Assembly (NCBI GenBank): GCA_022984795.1
Contig: JALIHJ010000018.1
Span: forward strand, 124,001-188,000
Length of the DNA stretch: 64,000 nt
Source of the DNA: Fabrea salina
Lineage: Eukaryota > Ciliophora > Heterotrichea > Heterotrichida > Fabreidae
Direction: 5' to 3'
Part shown: in pieces, positions 43,170 through 53,800 of the stretch
How positions within the stretch are numbered: position 1 is the first letter of the stretch
How the letters are laid out: each line of letters starts with the position of its first letter
Notes under the pieces: model-generated
The model's input: the letters and a program-made list of their open reading frames with translations, nothing else
Database searches by the model: none
Told to the model about the DNA's origin: nothing
Program-made: the position numbers and the translations under genes

Positions 43170-45711
43170 CTAAAGCTCTTGCAGCATGGAACCTTAAGGC
43201 TCTATTAGGAGAGTTAAGACTGGAAACTATAAGTTGCAACCCACCACTACGCAGAATTCCAGCTCTGCAACTAGCTTTGGTTGCTAAGTTAGCTAAGGCT
43301 TCCAGTGCTTCTACTTTCATAACGTCTAGGTCTTCTCTTAAGAAGTCTGCTAAAAGGTTGCACACGTCGTTTAAGTTTGAGTATTCACAAACCTTATCAG
43401 GCAAGCCGTCTATAAAGTTACTGTTGTATTTCTGAATGGAGTGCATTTCGGAGTAACTTAGACATCTAGAGTAAACTCTAAGATCGCATAGAGTTCCAAA
43501 GGGAGCCTCTCCTGAAGAATCGTTGCCAAAGTACTTCATGTTTTGCAAAATTTTCACAGACTTGGGTTTTCCAGCTTCGCCGTCAATATAAGCAGTAACT
43601 AAACCTTCAACTGACCTAGTAACTAGTAAGTTGTGCCAGCCTTTGTTGAGTTTAGCTACTCCTGACCATAAAGTTACTAAAACCCCTGAACTTTCGTCAT
43701 AAGTTACAAAGTTGTTTCCTGAAACACCTAGTATAGCACCAGTTCTTGTGGAGCCTTGAACGAGTACATTGAATTTTCCTTTAACCAAAGGAAGTTTGAA
43801 CCACACAAAAAAGGTCCAGGCTTCTAAAAAAGGAAAGTCACCAATTACTACAGTCTCGCCCTTGGAGAACTCTTTGCCCCAGCCACTGTACATTTCTGAA
43901 CCCCTGAGTTTTCTAACTTCTAGTGACTTCTCAGCAATATGCAGATTGGAAGCATCAACTACATAAGCAGAGTCCATTTTAAGCCAAAGCTCAAGTTTGT
44001 CTGGAGCTGTAGTTAAGTAGGAAAGGACCTTAGCAGCTTGTGACTTTACACTTGGAAACTCATCTTTTAGTAAAAGAACTAACTCTTCCAAAACTCCCCA
44101 TTGGATTAAATTTTCTCTGAAAGAATAGTTTTGAGAAATTATTCCTAAAGTGCCAACAGCTTTGAGTCTTAAAAACTCTGAGTCACTTCTGCACTCACTG
44201 CACACAAACTTCACTTTAGACTTCATTTCACTTTGGACGAACTGTTCAGGCATTCCACAACAAGTTAACTTAGCAAGTTTAGTTACTTGTTCAGCAGTTT
44301 CTTCAGTTAAGAGTTCCTTAGTTACTTCTTGTTTGTTTACTTTTGACAAAAAAAAGTTCATGTACTCTATTTCTTCTAAAAGTTTACAACAGTTGTTGCT
44401 AATCACTGACATACAAACTATTGTGTCTAGCTTGTAAAAGGGTTCCTCAAGAAGCTCGTAACTTTCAGCAAGCAACTTCACAAACTTGCTTTCAGTAAAG
44501 TACTTTTGCAGGTCTATTCTTTGAATTAAGTTTTTCAAAGCAGAAATGGCCTTTAGTCTGATTTCTGTTGACTTATCGTTGACTAAACTCTTCAGAGGTT
44601 CACAAATGCTTTCATACAAGTCATTCAAAGAATAGCTTAAGCAATCATCTGAAAGTTGACTTATGATCTCTACACTTTTCAAACGGCTTTCAAAGGACTT
44701 TAAGTTTCTAAAGAGCGAAAAAATACTTTGAGACCACCCTTTGTTTTTGAAATACTCAAGTTTGTCTTCTTCAAGACACAAAGCTAGCAAGGCACTTTTG
44801 GCATTTAAACCCATGCTTTCGTTAGTTCCTGTGGCTATTCTGTATAGTTGCTTTAGTGTTGCTTTGTCTATACTAGATCGAATTTGTCTGTAACGACACA
44901 TAGTTTGCAAACACTTAGTTGCAGAAGCACTTGTTTCATCAACTGCTAAAAACTCCATAACTTTAGCTAAAAGCTTACTCTCAACAACTTTGTTAACAGT
45001 TTCTTGTTGCTCACAGGCTACTGCAAGGGCTTCCAATGACTCTTGAATGAGTTCTTTGTTTGTGTCCTTTTCTAAAAGTATGTTTCCAATAGTTGTAAGT
45101 ATGCCTTTGGGAACAAATTCGGACTTGTAAGTTGGGGCAAGGCATTTAACTGCTTTCATAGCAAATACTTGTGAAAGGACCTCTGACTTTGTGCTTTGCA
45201 AAATTAAGTTCAGAGTGTAAAGGGGATTTATCTTGTCAATTTCTAAAACAAAATTGCAGCCTTCGATCTTTTTGTCAATTTGGCTCAAAATGTAACTGAG
45301 GATCCTTACGCCTTTCAGTCTGTATTCTGGTATGTCTGAAAGGGCAATTTTGTTGATGGTTTCAAGAAGGTTATGCTGGAAAATGTAACAAGCAAATGAA
45401 AAGTCCTCAGTAATAATCACTAAAAGCAAGTCCATCGCTTCAATTTGAACTTCACTGAATTCTTCTTGGCTGGAAACTTCTTTGTGCCAGTTAGCACAAG
45501 AAACTATTGAAGGCATAGCTTTTACCCCTTTGAGCTCCTCTAGTACATCTTTTTTCAACTTAGGGTTCTGAAGGTCTTTTTTGAGTTTCCCAATTCCACT
45601 GACTAGTTTCTTTTGAGAGTTCAGTGAGTTAGCTTCCGTTCTGCAAAAAACTACGAGTTTGGAAAGCTCTTCAACAGACTCAGATTTTTGACTGCTTGAA
45701 CTCAGTCCCAT
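43156..45711 (-). CDS. N-myristoylated ARM-repeat protein with a LamG/ConA-like domain
   Basis: The N-terminus MGLSSSSQ is a myristoylation signal (Gly2, Ser6). About 590 residues of ARM/HEAT helices follow (RLKAVGTLGIISQNYSFREN, VKSQAAKVLSYLTTAP). A beta-sandwich of the LamG/concanavalin type lies at about 600-760 (AWTFFVWFKLPLVKGKF, NLLVTRSVEGLVTAYIDGE, LCDLRVYSRCLSYSEMHSI). A last ARM repeat closes the protein (VEALEALANLATKASCRAGI, FHAARALVNLA). ARM-LamG-ARM in a lipid-anchored cytosolic protein is unusual; function is unknown. The upstream exchanger starts 7 bp away. Confidence 0.85.
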   Translation of the reverse strand: MGLSSSSQKSESVEELSKLVVFCRTEANSLNSQKKLVSGIGKLKKDLQNPKLKKDVLEELKGVKAMPSIVSCANWHKEVSSQEEFSEVQIEAMDLLLVIITEDFSFACYIFQHNLLETINKIALSDIPEYRLKGVRILSYILSQIDKKIEGCNFVLEIDKINPLYTLNLILQSTKSEVLSQVFAMKAVKCLAPTYKSEFVPKGILTTIGNILLEKDTNKELIQESLEALAVACEQQETVNKVVESKLLAKVMEFLAVDETSASATKCLQTMCRYRQIRSSIDKATLKQLYRIATGTNESMGLNAKSALLALCLEEDKLEYFKNKGWSQSIFSLFRNLKSFESRLKSVEIISQLSDDCLSYSLNDLYESICEPLKSLVNDKSTEIRLKAISALKNLIQRIDLQKYFTESKFVKLLAESYELLEEPFYKLDTIVCMSVISNNCCKLLEEIEYMNFFLSKVNKQEVTKELLTEETAEQVTKLAKLTCCGMPEQFVQSEMKSKVKFVCSECRSDSEFLRLKAVGTLGIISQNYSFRENLIQWGVLEELVLLLKDEFPSVKSQAAKVLSYLTTAPDKLELWLKMDSAYVVDASNLHIAEKSLEVRKLRGSEMYSGWGKEFSKGETVVIGDFPFLEAWTFFVWFKLPLVKGKFNVLVQGSTRTGAILGVSGNNFVTYDESSGVLVTLWSGVAKLNKGWHNLLVTRSVEGLVTAYIDGEAGKPKSVKILQNMKYFGNDSSGEAPFGTLCDLRVYSRCLSYSEMHSIQKYNSNFIDGLPDKVCEYSNLNDVCNLLADFLREDLDVMKVEALEALANLATKASCRAGILRSGGLQLIVSSLNSPNRALRFHAARALVNLA

Positions 45712-45718
45712 TTATATA
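45712..45718. promoter_or_regulatory. 7-bp divergent spacer (ARM-LamG / exchanger)
   Basis: TTATATA is the whole distance between two divergent start codons, the shortest in the window. It looks TATA-like, but may simply reflect the A/T-rich context preceding most starts here. Confidence 0.4.
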
Positions 45719-48625
45719 ATGGAAGCACTATCAGTTGAGAACGTAATACTTTTTATCTTTAGTTCAATTGCTATATCGTTTGTCAGTTTTGAAGTAAAGA
45801 AAAGAACTCAACTGCCGGCTTTTAGTTTAATTGTGGTAGGAGGTGTGCTTCTTAGAATTTCAGGAATTTGGCTTCACTTAACTGGAGTTGAAGTAGAAAT
45901 GATAGAACTAGTGGACCCTAACGTAATATTTCTGGGCTTGGTGCCTGCACTTGTGTTTGAAGCCTCAGCTTCAACTGACTGGCACACTTTCAAACAAGAA
46001 CTTCCTCAGATTGTAGCTCTAGGATCTACTGTAGTTGTTCTGAACACTTGCTTAGTGGCGGTAGTTGTCAAAGAGCTGCTTTACAATGAGTTTAGCTGGA
46101 GTGAAGCTTTGCTTGTAGGGGTGCTTTTATCAGCTACAGACCACGTGGCACTTGCTGCCCAGTTTAAAGAAGTTAAATGCAACAGTAGGTTTGAAACCTT
46201 AGTAGAAGGTGAAACCTCTCTGAATGAAGCCACTATACTTGTGCTGTTTTCTGTGATGGTAGACAGTATTCAGGGTGAGCTAGACCTTTTGGAGAACCTT
46301 AACTTTTTCATCAGGATATCTTTTGGAGGACTCTTAGTAGGAATTTTGTTTAGTTTGTTGATGGGTTACATTTTGAAAAGGATTGTGAACGACCAAGTCC
46401 AGGAAATAAACTTGACTTTGATCTTTACTTACGTGGTCTTTTATGTTTGTGAGTGCTCGTTTTTGGAGGTTTCCGGAGGCTTAGCTACGACAGCTCTAGG
46501 GTTGTATATGTGCGCTTACGGGAAGACTTTAATTAGTTCAGTAGCAGAAGAAGCACTGCATGCCTCTTGGAAACAAATTACTACAAACATAGAGTCTATT
46601 ATTTTTGTGATGGGTGGAGTTCTTGTGGGAGTTCCTTTTAAAAGTGAACTGGGGCTGCACTTTTCAGACCTTCTGAAACTCATACTAGTGTATGTTCTGT
46701 TGCAGGTGATTAGGGGTTTAGTGCTGCTTTTGCACTACCCCTTGCTAAAGAACTTGGGCTACGGACTTACTCTACAAGAAACTGCGATTATAGTACTGTC
46801 GGGTTTCAAAGGCGTGATATCAATAGCCTTAGGACTAGTTGCTTTCCACGAAGAAGGACTGGACGCTAGGTTTAAAAACGTTCTGTTGATGCTTACTGTG
46901 GGAGTAGCAGCACTTAGTCTTGTTTTCAACTCGATCTTAGTTAAGTTAGGAGTTAGTTACTTTGAAATGGAAACTTTAACTCCAGCAAAAGAAAACATGA
47001 TCTTGGGAGTTACTACTTCTGTGCTGGAAAAAGTGGTTTTTAACGAAAACAACATGAAAAAACATAAAGACTACAACTTGGCTAACTGGAAAAAAGTGTC
47101 AGAAATAGCTGGGCCTAAGAACTTACTGGTAGAAGTCATGAAGTTCACTAAGGTAGGTTCCCAAGTTCTTGAGGAGTTCCCAGGAGGTGACTACAGAGCT
47201 CTTTTGAAAGCGTACAGTTCAAAACTCAACTTAACTAGAGAAGAGTGCTTGATTGAAACTAGAAGAAGGTTCTTTAGTTCTTTGAAAGGACTTTACTGGG
47301 AAGAGTTCGAAAGTGGACAGTGCTTAGGCGACACCGCTTTGGTACTTATGAACTCTTGTGACAGGTGCCTTGACAAGTACTACTGTCCAGTGGAAGACTG
47401 GGAGGTTTTGGAAAACGACCTGTGCAACTCCTCTTTTATGAAAGGTCTGCTTAGTTTGTCCAGAGTTCCTCTGATTGGGTTCGTTTTTAAAAAGTTGTTG
47501 TTCGAAAGAATAGTGATCATTTACGACGCAGCAAGTACTTTTGTCAGAGTCCACAAAGAAGCTGAGGAGTTAATGGACGAAACAGAACTAGACGTAGACA
47601 AAGACATTTTTAGCGAAGTGATGAATTCAGCCAAGGCTGAAGTGGCACGCTGTGAAGCTTTCATCAGGGACTACATTGTAGAGGGGTTCACAGACGTTAT
47701 GGCAGACGTGCAAACCAAAAGAGCTTCTCACTCACTGCTGATTTCCCAAAGAGAACTTATCCAGAAGTTGTACAAACAGGGAATCATACAAGAACTAGAG
47801 TGCACTCAAATGATTGCAGGAATAGACTCTAACTTAAAAGACCTTAGCATAAAAACAACCAGCAAAATGCCTTCTTTAAAGCGTCAACTCAGACAGAAGT
47901 TCCCCCAAGCCTCCCAGGAAGAGATAAACCAGCTATGCGAAACAACTTCAGGGGAGTATATCCAGCCAGACGAGGTTCTTTTTAAAGAAGGAGAAGAGTG
48001 CAACTGTGCTTACTTAGTGATTAACGGCAGAGTAAAGGAAAACAGCAACTGGATAGAGCAAGAACTTTCTCCTGGAAACATAGTAGGCGTTCAGCACTTA
48101 CTTCCTTCTTCCAGAACAAACACCACCACTGCTTCAGCTATTTCAATGGTTTACGCTGCGAAGATTCCAAGGTGGCTAGGAGAACTAGACTCCTTTTTGC
48201 CTGACCTTTATATTGAGGCTGCTGAGGAACTTATTCAGTACTACAAAGAAGGCTTTAGTATGGAGAAGGTCAAGAAAGAACATGTTTACTTTGTAACGAG
48301 ACAATCGCAGGTGGTTTGCTTTGAAAAGGGCGAAGAAGTAGTTTTGGAAAGTGCAGGATTGTTACTTCAGGGCAGACTGAACAGCAGTAGGGCTCCTAGT
48401 TTCTTAGAACCTTATCTTGAAGAAAAAGCCGTGCGCAAAAGCTTTGTGTTGGTTTTGCCGGAGAAAATAGGCAAAATGATTTCAGAAGGCCTGGAAATCC
48501 ACCAAGCTTTCCACAAGTTTTACTTCAAAAAGTCTTTGTTTGCTCACTCTGCTCAGAAAATTGAATCCTTCAACAGAAAAGAATCTGCAATAAACTTCCG
48601 AGAGATCTTCAGAAAAACTAAGTAA
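45719..48625 (+). CDS. Na+/H+ exchanger with cyclic-nucleotide-binding domain (SOS1/sNHE-like)
   Basis: The first 420 residues form an NHE/CPA1 transporter with about 12 membrane helices. Key strings are LVPALVFEASASTDWHTFK, GVLLSATDHVALAAQFKE and LVEGETSLNEAT, the ion site, where the usual Asn-Asp is Asn-Glu, still acidic. A helical linker follows. Residues about 755-860 make a cyclic-nucleotide-binding domain (IQPDEVLFKEGEECNCAYLVINGRVKE split by strands). No voltage-sensor S1-S4 is visible, so it is closer to plant SOS1 than to sperm SLC9C1. It probably exports Na+ or regulates pH. Confidence 0.9.
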   Translation: MEALSVENVILFIFSSIAISFVSFEVKKRTQLPAFSLIVVGGVLLRISGIWLHLTGVEVEMIELVDPNVIFLGLVPALVFEASASTDWHTFKQELPQIVALGSTVVVLNTCLVAVVVKELLYNEFSWSEALLVGVLLSATDHVALAAQFKEVKCNSRFETLVEGETSLNEATILVLFSVMVDSIQGELDLLENLNFFIRISFGGLLVGILFSLLMGYILKRIVNDQVQEINLTLIFTYVVFYVCECSFLEVSGGLATTALGLYMCAYGKTLISSVAEEALHASWKQITTNIESIIFVMGGVLVGVPFKSELGLHFSDLLKLILVYVLLQVIRGLVLLLHYPLLKNLGYGLTLQETAIIVLSGFKGVISIALGLVAFHEEGLDARFKNVLLMLTVGVAALSLVFNSILVKLGVSYFEMETLTPAKENMILGVTTSVLEKVVFNENNMKKHKDYNLANWKKVSEIAGPKNLLVEVMKFTKVGSQVLEEFPGGDYRALLKAYSSKLNLTREECLIETRRRFFSSLKGLYWEEFESGQCLGDTALVLMNSCDRCLDKYYCPVEDWEVLENDLCNSSFMKGLLSLSRVPLIGFVFKKLLFERIVIIYDAASTFVRVHKEAEELMDETELDVDKDIFSEVMNSAKAEVARCEAFIRDYIVEGFTDVMADVQTKRASHSLLISQRELIQKLYKQGIIQELECTQMIAGIDSNLKDLSIKTTSKMPSLKRQLRQKFPQASQEEINQLCETTSGEYIQPDEVLFKEGEECNCAYLVINGRVKENSNWIEQELSPGNIVGVQHLLPSSRTNTTTASAISMVYAAKIPRWLGELDSFLPDLYIEAAEELIQYYKEGFSMEKVKKEHVYFVTRQSQVVCFEKGEEVVLESAGLLLQGRLNSSRAPSFLEPYLEEKAVRKSFVLVLPEKIGKMISEGLEIHQAFHKFYFKKSLFAHSAQKIESFNRKESAINFREIFRKTK

Positions 48626-48631
48626 TTTAAA

Positions 48632-49255
48632 ATGGCAGAAGACAGAGGCAGAGCTTTGAAGGATAGACTAGAAAAAGCACAAAACGAGTACAATACAATT
48701 AATGTCATTGTAAAACGACTCATAAAGTCTGAAGAAAACTCAATCCACAGCAAAGAGTCTCTTAAAAGGAAACTACTAGAAGTAGCCCATTTGGAACCTA
48801 ATGAAAGTGTATCTATGTGGTTGGGTTCTTTATCCAAAGGCATCGAAAAAATAGTGTCCGCTCAAAGAGAAAGCTTGCAAAGAATCAAAAACCAAGTTGG
48901 AAGTGCAGTGAAACGCTACCCAGACCGCGTCAAGCAACAGCGAAGGTCGCTTTCAGAATCAAGGCGCGCTGGCATGGACTTTGAAAAAAGGTCCAAAACT
49001 TACGAAAAGCTCCAAGAACGTTCCAAGGAAACAGACCCCTCAGAAATAGAAAAAGCTGCTAACGAACTAAAAGAAGCCAAAGGGGCTGTTGACTACGCTA
49101 CTTCTACTCTTGAAAAGGACTTTAGTGGGTACTCTCAGTCCCATTACTCAGACTTCCGACTTGTACTGCTCCACCTAATCAACGCCCAAATGCACACTGA
49201 TGCTTCTTCAATTGACGCATTCACTAGTGTTATTAAAGAGATAAGTAAAAGTTAG
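48632..49255 (+). CDS. BAR-domain protein, FAM92/CIBAR-like
   Basis: The 207-residue helical protein matches the FAM92 BAR pattern, with RIKNQVGSAVKRYPDRVKQQ, SRRAGMDFEKRSKTYEKLQE and SEIEKAANELKEAKGAV aligning with the family's central helices (human VVEPLKTYGTIVKMKRDDL region). FAM92 proteins bind curved membranes and act with CBY1 at the base of cilia, which fits a ciliate. The call rests on the pattern of basic helices, not a unique signature. It starts 6 nt after the exchanger stop; the next gene starts 2 nt after its own TAG. Confidence 0.65.
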   Translation: MAEDRGRALKDRLEKAQNEYNTINVIVKRLIKSEENSIHSKESLKRKLLEVAHLEPNESVSMWLGSLSKGIEKIVSAQRESLQRIKNQVGSAVKRYPDRVKQQRRSLSESRRAGMDFEKRSKTYEKLQERSKETDPSEIEKAANELKEAKGAVDYATSTLEKDFSGYSQSHYSDFRLVLLHLINAQMHTDASSIDAFTSVIKEISKS

Positions 49256-49257
49256 TA

Positions 49258-49761
49258 ATGTTTGATTACATCAACAGAAAGTTTAAAGGGTTGTTTTGGG
49301 GACCAAGAATCAGATTTAAAGAAATATCCCAAGGAGTCCTTGAACAAGTAGAAAACCCCCCTGAAGTGCACTTAACCAGAAACCCCTTCAAGTGCTTTTC
49401 AGACAACGCCATGAATGTTGAGTACAACCCCTCCAGTCACAAAGTAAGAGTCTGCAAGAACTTAGTTAAGTCAGAAGAAGACTTTTCAGGAAGTTTACTA
49501 AGGGAAGTAGTGTGGATGGAAGACTACAGGAATCACCTACACAAAAATAACTTCCAAGAACTCAAGAGTTTAGTAAAGGCATGCAAGGCCGAGTTGAACC
49601 AAGTCCAAGGACTCGACCCAATTTCTGCAGAGGAAGGTTCTAGAATATGCACAAAACTCTACGCCAAGCAAAAACTCAGCAACTCTGATCAGCGCCAACT
49701 AGACGCTTGGCATTTTTATACAAGGAACTTAATAGATAAGAACTGGGCTAAGCTTTATTAG
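49258..49761 (+). CDS. ATP23-like protein lacking the HExxH motif
   Basis: The region FKCFSDNAMNVEYNPSSHKV, RVCKNLVKSEEDFSGSLLRE, then VVWMEDYRNHLHKNNFQELK follows the ATP23 order: a CxxC-type start, a VxxCxN strand, the metalloprotease helix and a segment before ACSEIR. Where ATP23 has HExxH, this protein has R82-E83-V-V-W86, so both zinc histidines are gone. ATP23 is a mitochondrial intermembrane protease and assembly factor for ATP synthase; a protease-free assembly role is known to be separable in yeast. The call is tentative. The gene starts 2 nt after the BAR gene and overlaps the sulfotransferase by 14 nt. Confidence 0.55.
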   Translation: MFDYINRKFKGLFWGPRIRFKEISQGVLEQVENPPEVHLTRNPFKCFSDNAMNVEYNPSSHKVRVCKNLVKSEEDFSGSLLREVVWMEDYRNHLHKNNFQELKSLVKACKAELNQVQGLDPISAEEGSRICTKLYAKQKLSNSDQRQLDAWHFYTRNLIDKNWAKLY

Positions 49762-50809
49762 GAGAACATCGGTAGTGAGCAATGATCCTTCTGATGTCAG
49801 GTCCAGCCATCTGTAGTATTTGGGACTCGCTTTCTTTTTCAATTGAAAACTGATAAGAAGAAATCGAAGGAGTCATGGCTTTTTGCAACAAGTTTTCAGA
49901 CAGTTCGTGGACCTCTTCACTAGTGTTGAGTTTTAAGAACTCTACAATTTCTTTCATAAAGTGTTTAGGTTGGTTTATAAGGTCTTCTAAGTGAATGTCG
50001 TAGATCCTTTCTGATCGTTCTTCAGCATTTAAAGTCGACTTAAATTCTTCAGCACTCAAATAAGACAGTGCCCACTCCAAAAGAGCTTTTGAAAATATAC
50101 AGTTGGTTTCCTCTGCGTTCGAAACAAAGTCTTCAGGGAGTTTAAGTATGTGCTAAGTGAACCTTACGTCAAACTTTTTCGCCAGTAGTTTTAAGCAGTT
50201 CCACTTGTAGTTTTCGTGGCCGTACCAAGAGTGAGGCTGAAACCTTGAAATAGACCTAGCTGTGCAAATGGGGTTTCTGTGCATTATGATAAACTTACAA
50301 TTAGGAAATAAGGTACTAAGCCACTTCAACCTAAATATGTTTTCAGGGGATTTCTCAACGAGATAGTTACGGTTCAGCATTTTAGTAAACGAGTAAAACA
50401 ACTGCCTTAGAGCTTCTGCTTTTTCAGGAGAAGCGTCTGCTCTGTTCATGCGGAGTTTGCCCCTTCGTTTTTTGCACTTAGCAGACAGCACATCAAAACT
50501 TTTGCAAACTTGCATCCAGAGTTGTCTGGGTTCATTCAAGAAACACACGTCTGGGTGGGCAGACAACAGTTTGCAAAGCACTGTCATTCCTGACCTCCCG
50601 CAACCAACTATGAAAATTGGTTTCCAGTCTTCAGGAGGAGTTTGCAATTCAACATTGATCCTCCCTATGTGTCCTGTCCACAAAAAGGACTCAAAGTCTA
50701 GGGGCAAAAATGCATGTGGGTTATAGTCAAGCCAATCAACATCTATTCTTTCTTGTTTAAGAATTTCTTCCCAGTAAAAGTTTTCATCAAACGAATCGCT
50801 TTCCATCAT
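49748..50809 (-). CDS. PAPS-dependent sulfotransferase (two exons)
   Basis: Exons 50168-50809 and 49748-50152 join through a 15-nt intron to give 348 residues. The 5'-phosphosulfate loop is PIFIVGCGRSGMTVLCKLLS and the 3'-phosphate motif is FIIMHRNPICTARS. Between them NYLVEKSPENIFRLKWL matches the Sulfotransfer_3 group (tyrosylprotein or carbohydrate sulfotransferase-like). Exon 2 continues DIHLEDLINQPKHFMKEIVEFL, the usual C-terminal helix region. No signal or membrane segment is obvious at the N-terminus, so a cytosolic location is possible. The acceptor is unknown. Confidence 0.9.
50153..50167 (-). other. 15-nt intron of the sulfotransferase gene
   Basis: On the minus strand GTAAGGTTCACTTAG, phase 0, with A at position 10. 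Its in-frame TAG would otherwise end exon 1; removal joins KKFD to HILKLPEDF. Confidence 0.9.
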
Positions 50810-50859
50810 TATTTTAACCTTTGCCCTACTGAATATTTGACATAATACTTCTGATATAA

Positions 50860-53800
50860 ATGGAACCGCGAAAAAAGTTCGAAAACATTCAGAGACCGCC
50901 GCTTAGACCTGCTTACTTCGATTCTGGAAACAGCTTAAGGTTCTTGGCAACAGACATTCACTATGTAGAGAACTCAACTAACTCCAACACAGACCTTAGG
51001 GTTTTCGGCGTGACGCAAGAAGGAAACTCCGTATTGGCGCATGTGCATTCTTTCCGTCCCTATTTTTGGGTGGAGTGTCCCCAAAACTGCGATAACCAGG
51101 TTTATGCCGACAAGTTGAAAGCTGCACTCAATAGTTTTGTTAGAGGGCCTGTGACTAACATAGAAATACACACTAGAGAAAGCATTATGTTTTACACACC
51201 CGAAGGTCCCAAGTCTTTTTTCAAAGTCTTCACAGAGCAACCCAAGCAAGTTGCAGCTTTGAGAGGAGCACTAGAAAGAGGAGTGGAAATTGACGGAATA
51301 GACTTTGGAGGAGTTACTTATGAGTCAAACGTTCCCTTTGTGCTTAGGTTCATGATCGACAGCGAAATAGTAGGAATGAGTTGGGTTGAAATTAAAGGAG
51401 GCAACTACAGTTTTACCCAAAACAAAATCTCTACTTCGCAAGTAGAACTGGAAGTAAATTACGAAGACTTAGTTCCCCACAAACCTGAAGGCGAGTGGAG
51501 TTTGATTCCTCCTTTGAGGATCCTTAGTTTCGACATAGAGTGCAACAACGACGGAGAGCACTTCTGCACTCCTGACAAAAACGAAGTAATTCAAATAGGA
51601 AACGTTTGCAAAATAGCAGGAACTGAAGAAATAATAGCCAGAAACATATTTACTTTAGGTGGGTGTTCAGAAATAGCAGACGCAGACGTGTTTAGTTTCA
51701 AAGACGAAGCAGCGATGCTGCAAGCCTGGAGGAATTTTGTGGTAGAAGTGGACCCAGACATTATAACTGGGTACAACATTCTGAACTTCGACTACTCTTA
51801 CTTGTTTGGAAGAGCAGACAAACTCAAAATCAAAGACTTTTCCAACCTAGGAAGAATCAAAAACAAAAGAATTAGCTTCAAAGACTCCACTTTCCAGTCA
51901 AAAGCACAGGGAATCAGAGACACCAAAGAAGTAGTTATGGAAGGAAGGGTCCAACTAGACATGCTTCAGCACATCCAACGCGAGCATAAACTTTCTCAGT
52001 ACTCACTTAACTCAGTCTCACTTAACTTTCTCAAAGAACAAAAAGAAGACGTCCATTGGACTATCATCAAAGACCTCCAAGCTGGAACCGACGACTCGCG
52101 GCGCAGAATTGCTGTTTACTGTCTTAAAGACTGCTACTTACCTTTAAGACTCCTAGAAAAACTCATGTGCATCTTCAACTACACTGAAATGGCCCGAGTC
52201 ACAGGAGTTCCTTTTTCTTACCTCTGCACACGCGGCCAGCAAATCAAAGTGCTTTCGCAACTGTTGAGGAAGGCCAGGAGTTGCAACATGCTAATTCCTA
52301 CTCAAACAAGAGGCGACAGGGGAGATAAGTTCGAAGGAGCTGTGGTGATTGAGCCCAAGCCAGGCTTTTACAAAACTCCAATAGCAACTCTGGACTTTGC
52401 ATCTCTTTACCCTTCAATCATGATGGCCCACAACTTGTGCTACTGCACGCTAGTTCCTCCTTCAGTGGCTCCAAAACTAGACAAGGACTCCTTCATAGTT
52501 ACTCCTACTGGCGAAAAGTTCATGAAAGCTGAACACAGAAAAGGCTTACTGCCTATAGTTCTTGAAGAACTACTTGCAGCCAGAAAAAAAGCTAGGGCCG
52601 AACTTGCCCAAACTACCGACCCTTTTATGCAAAAAGTACTTGATGGAAGGCAACTTGCCCTTAAAATCTCTGCAAACTCTGTGTACGGGTTTACTGGTGC
52701 CCAAGCAGGACAGCTTCCGTGTCTCCAGATTTCAGGAAGCGTCACTTCTTACGGACGCCAGATGATTGACAAAACCAAAGCTAAAGTTGAGGAGTACTAC
52801 AGTTCAACCAATGGGTTCGACTTCGACGCTGAAGTTATTTACGGAGACACTGACTCAGTTATGGTTAACTTTGGAAACATGAGCTTAGAAAGAATCATTC
52901 AGCTAGGCAACGAAGCTTCCCAGGTAGTAACAGCTGAGTTCACCAAACCCATAAAACTCGAGTTTGAAAAAGTCTACTACCCCTACCTCCTTATGGCTAA
53001 AAAAAGATACGCAGGACTGCTTTGGACTAAACCAGAAAACTACGACAAAATTGACATGAAAGGCATAGAAAGTGTCAGAAGGGACAACTGCTCCTTAGTG
53101 AGGAACACCATTAACACCTGTCTTTCGAAACTCTTAATTGAAAGAGACGTAGACGCTGCAGTTGAGTTCGTAAAAAACACAGTAGCTTCTTTACTCCAAA
53201 ACAAAGTTGACCTTTCAATGCTCGTAATCACCAAAGCTTTGGGAAAAAGAACTGCCCAAGAAGGCAAAACTGGAAAAAACACCTACACTGCAAAGCAAGC
53301 CCACGTTGAACTAGCTCAAAAAATGCAAGCAAGAGATGCTGCAACTGCTCCAAGTGTAGGTGACAGAGTAGCTTACGTCATGATTAAAGGAGTTAAGGGA
53401 CAAAAAGCCTACGAGCTTGCTGAAGACCCTCTTTATGCTTTGAAAAACAACTTGCCTATAGACTTTGAGTACTACTTAGAAAAGCAACTTAAACTTCCTT
53501 TGAGCAGACTCTTTGACGCCATAATTCCTAACACGAGCACTTTGTTTTACGGAGAACACACTCGCAAAAAATTCACACCCAAACCCACTACAGGGGCTTT
53601 GGCCAAGTTCATCAAAGTTGCAAACACTTGCATATCCTGCAAAACTCAAATTAAAGAAGGGGCTCTTTGTAAGGCCTGCTATTCTAAAGCACCCCAAGTT
53701 TACCTAGAAAAGACTCTGCAAGCCAACCAGTTTGAAAAAGCTTACCAAGAACTCTGGAGTGAGTGCCAGCGGTGCCAAGGGTCTGTATGTGAAGAAGTTC

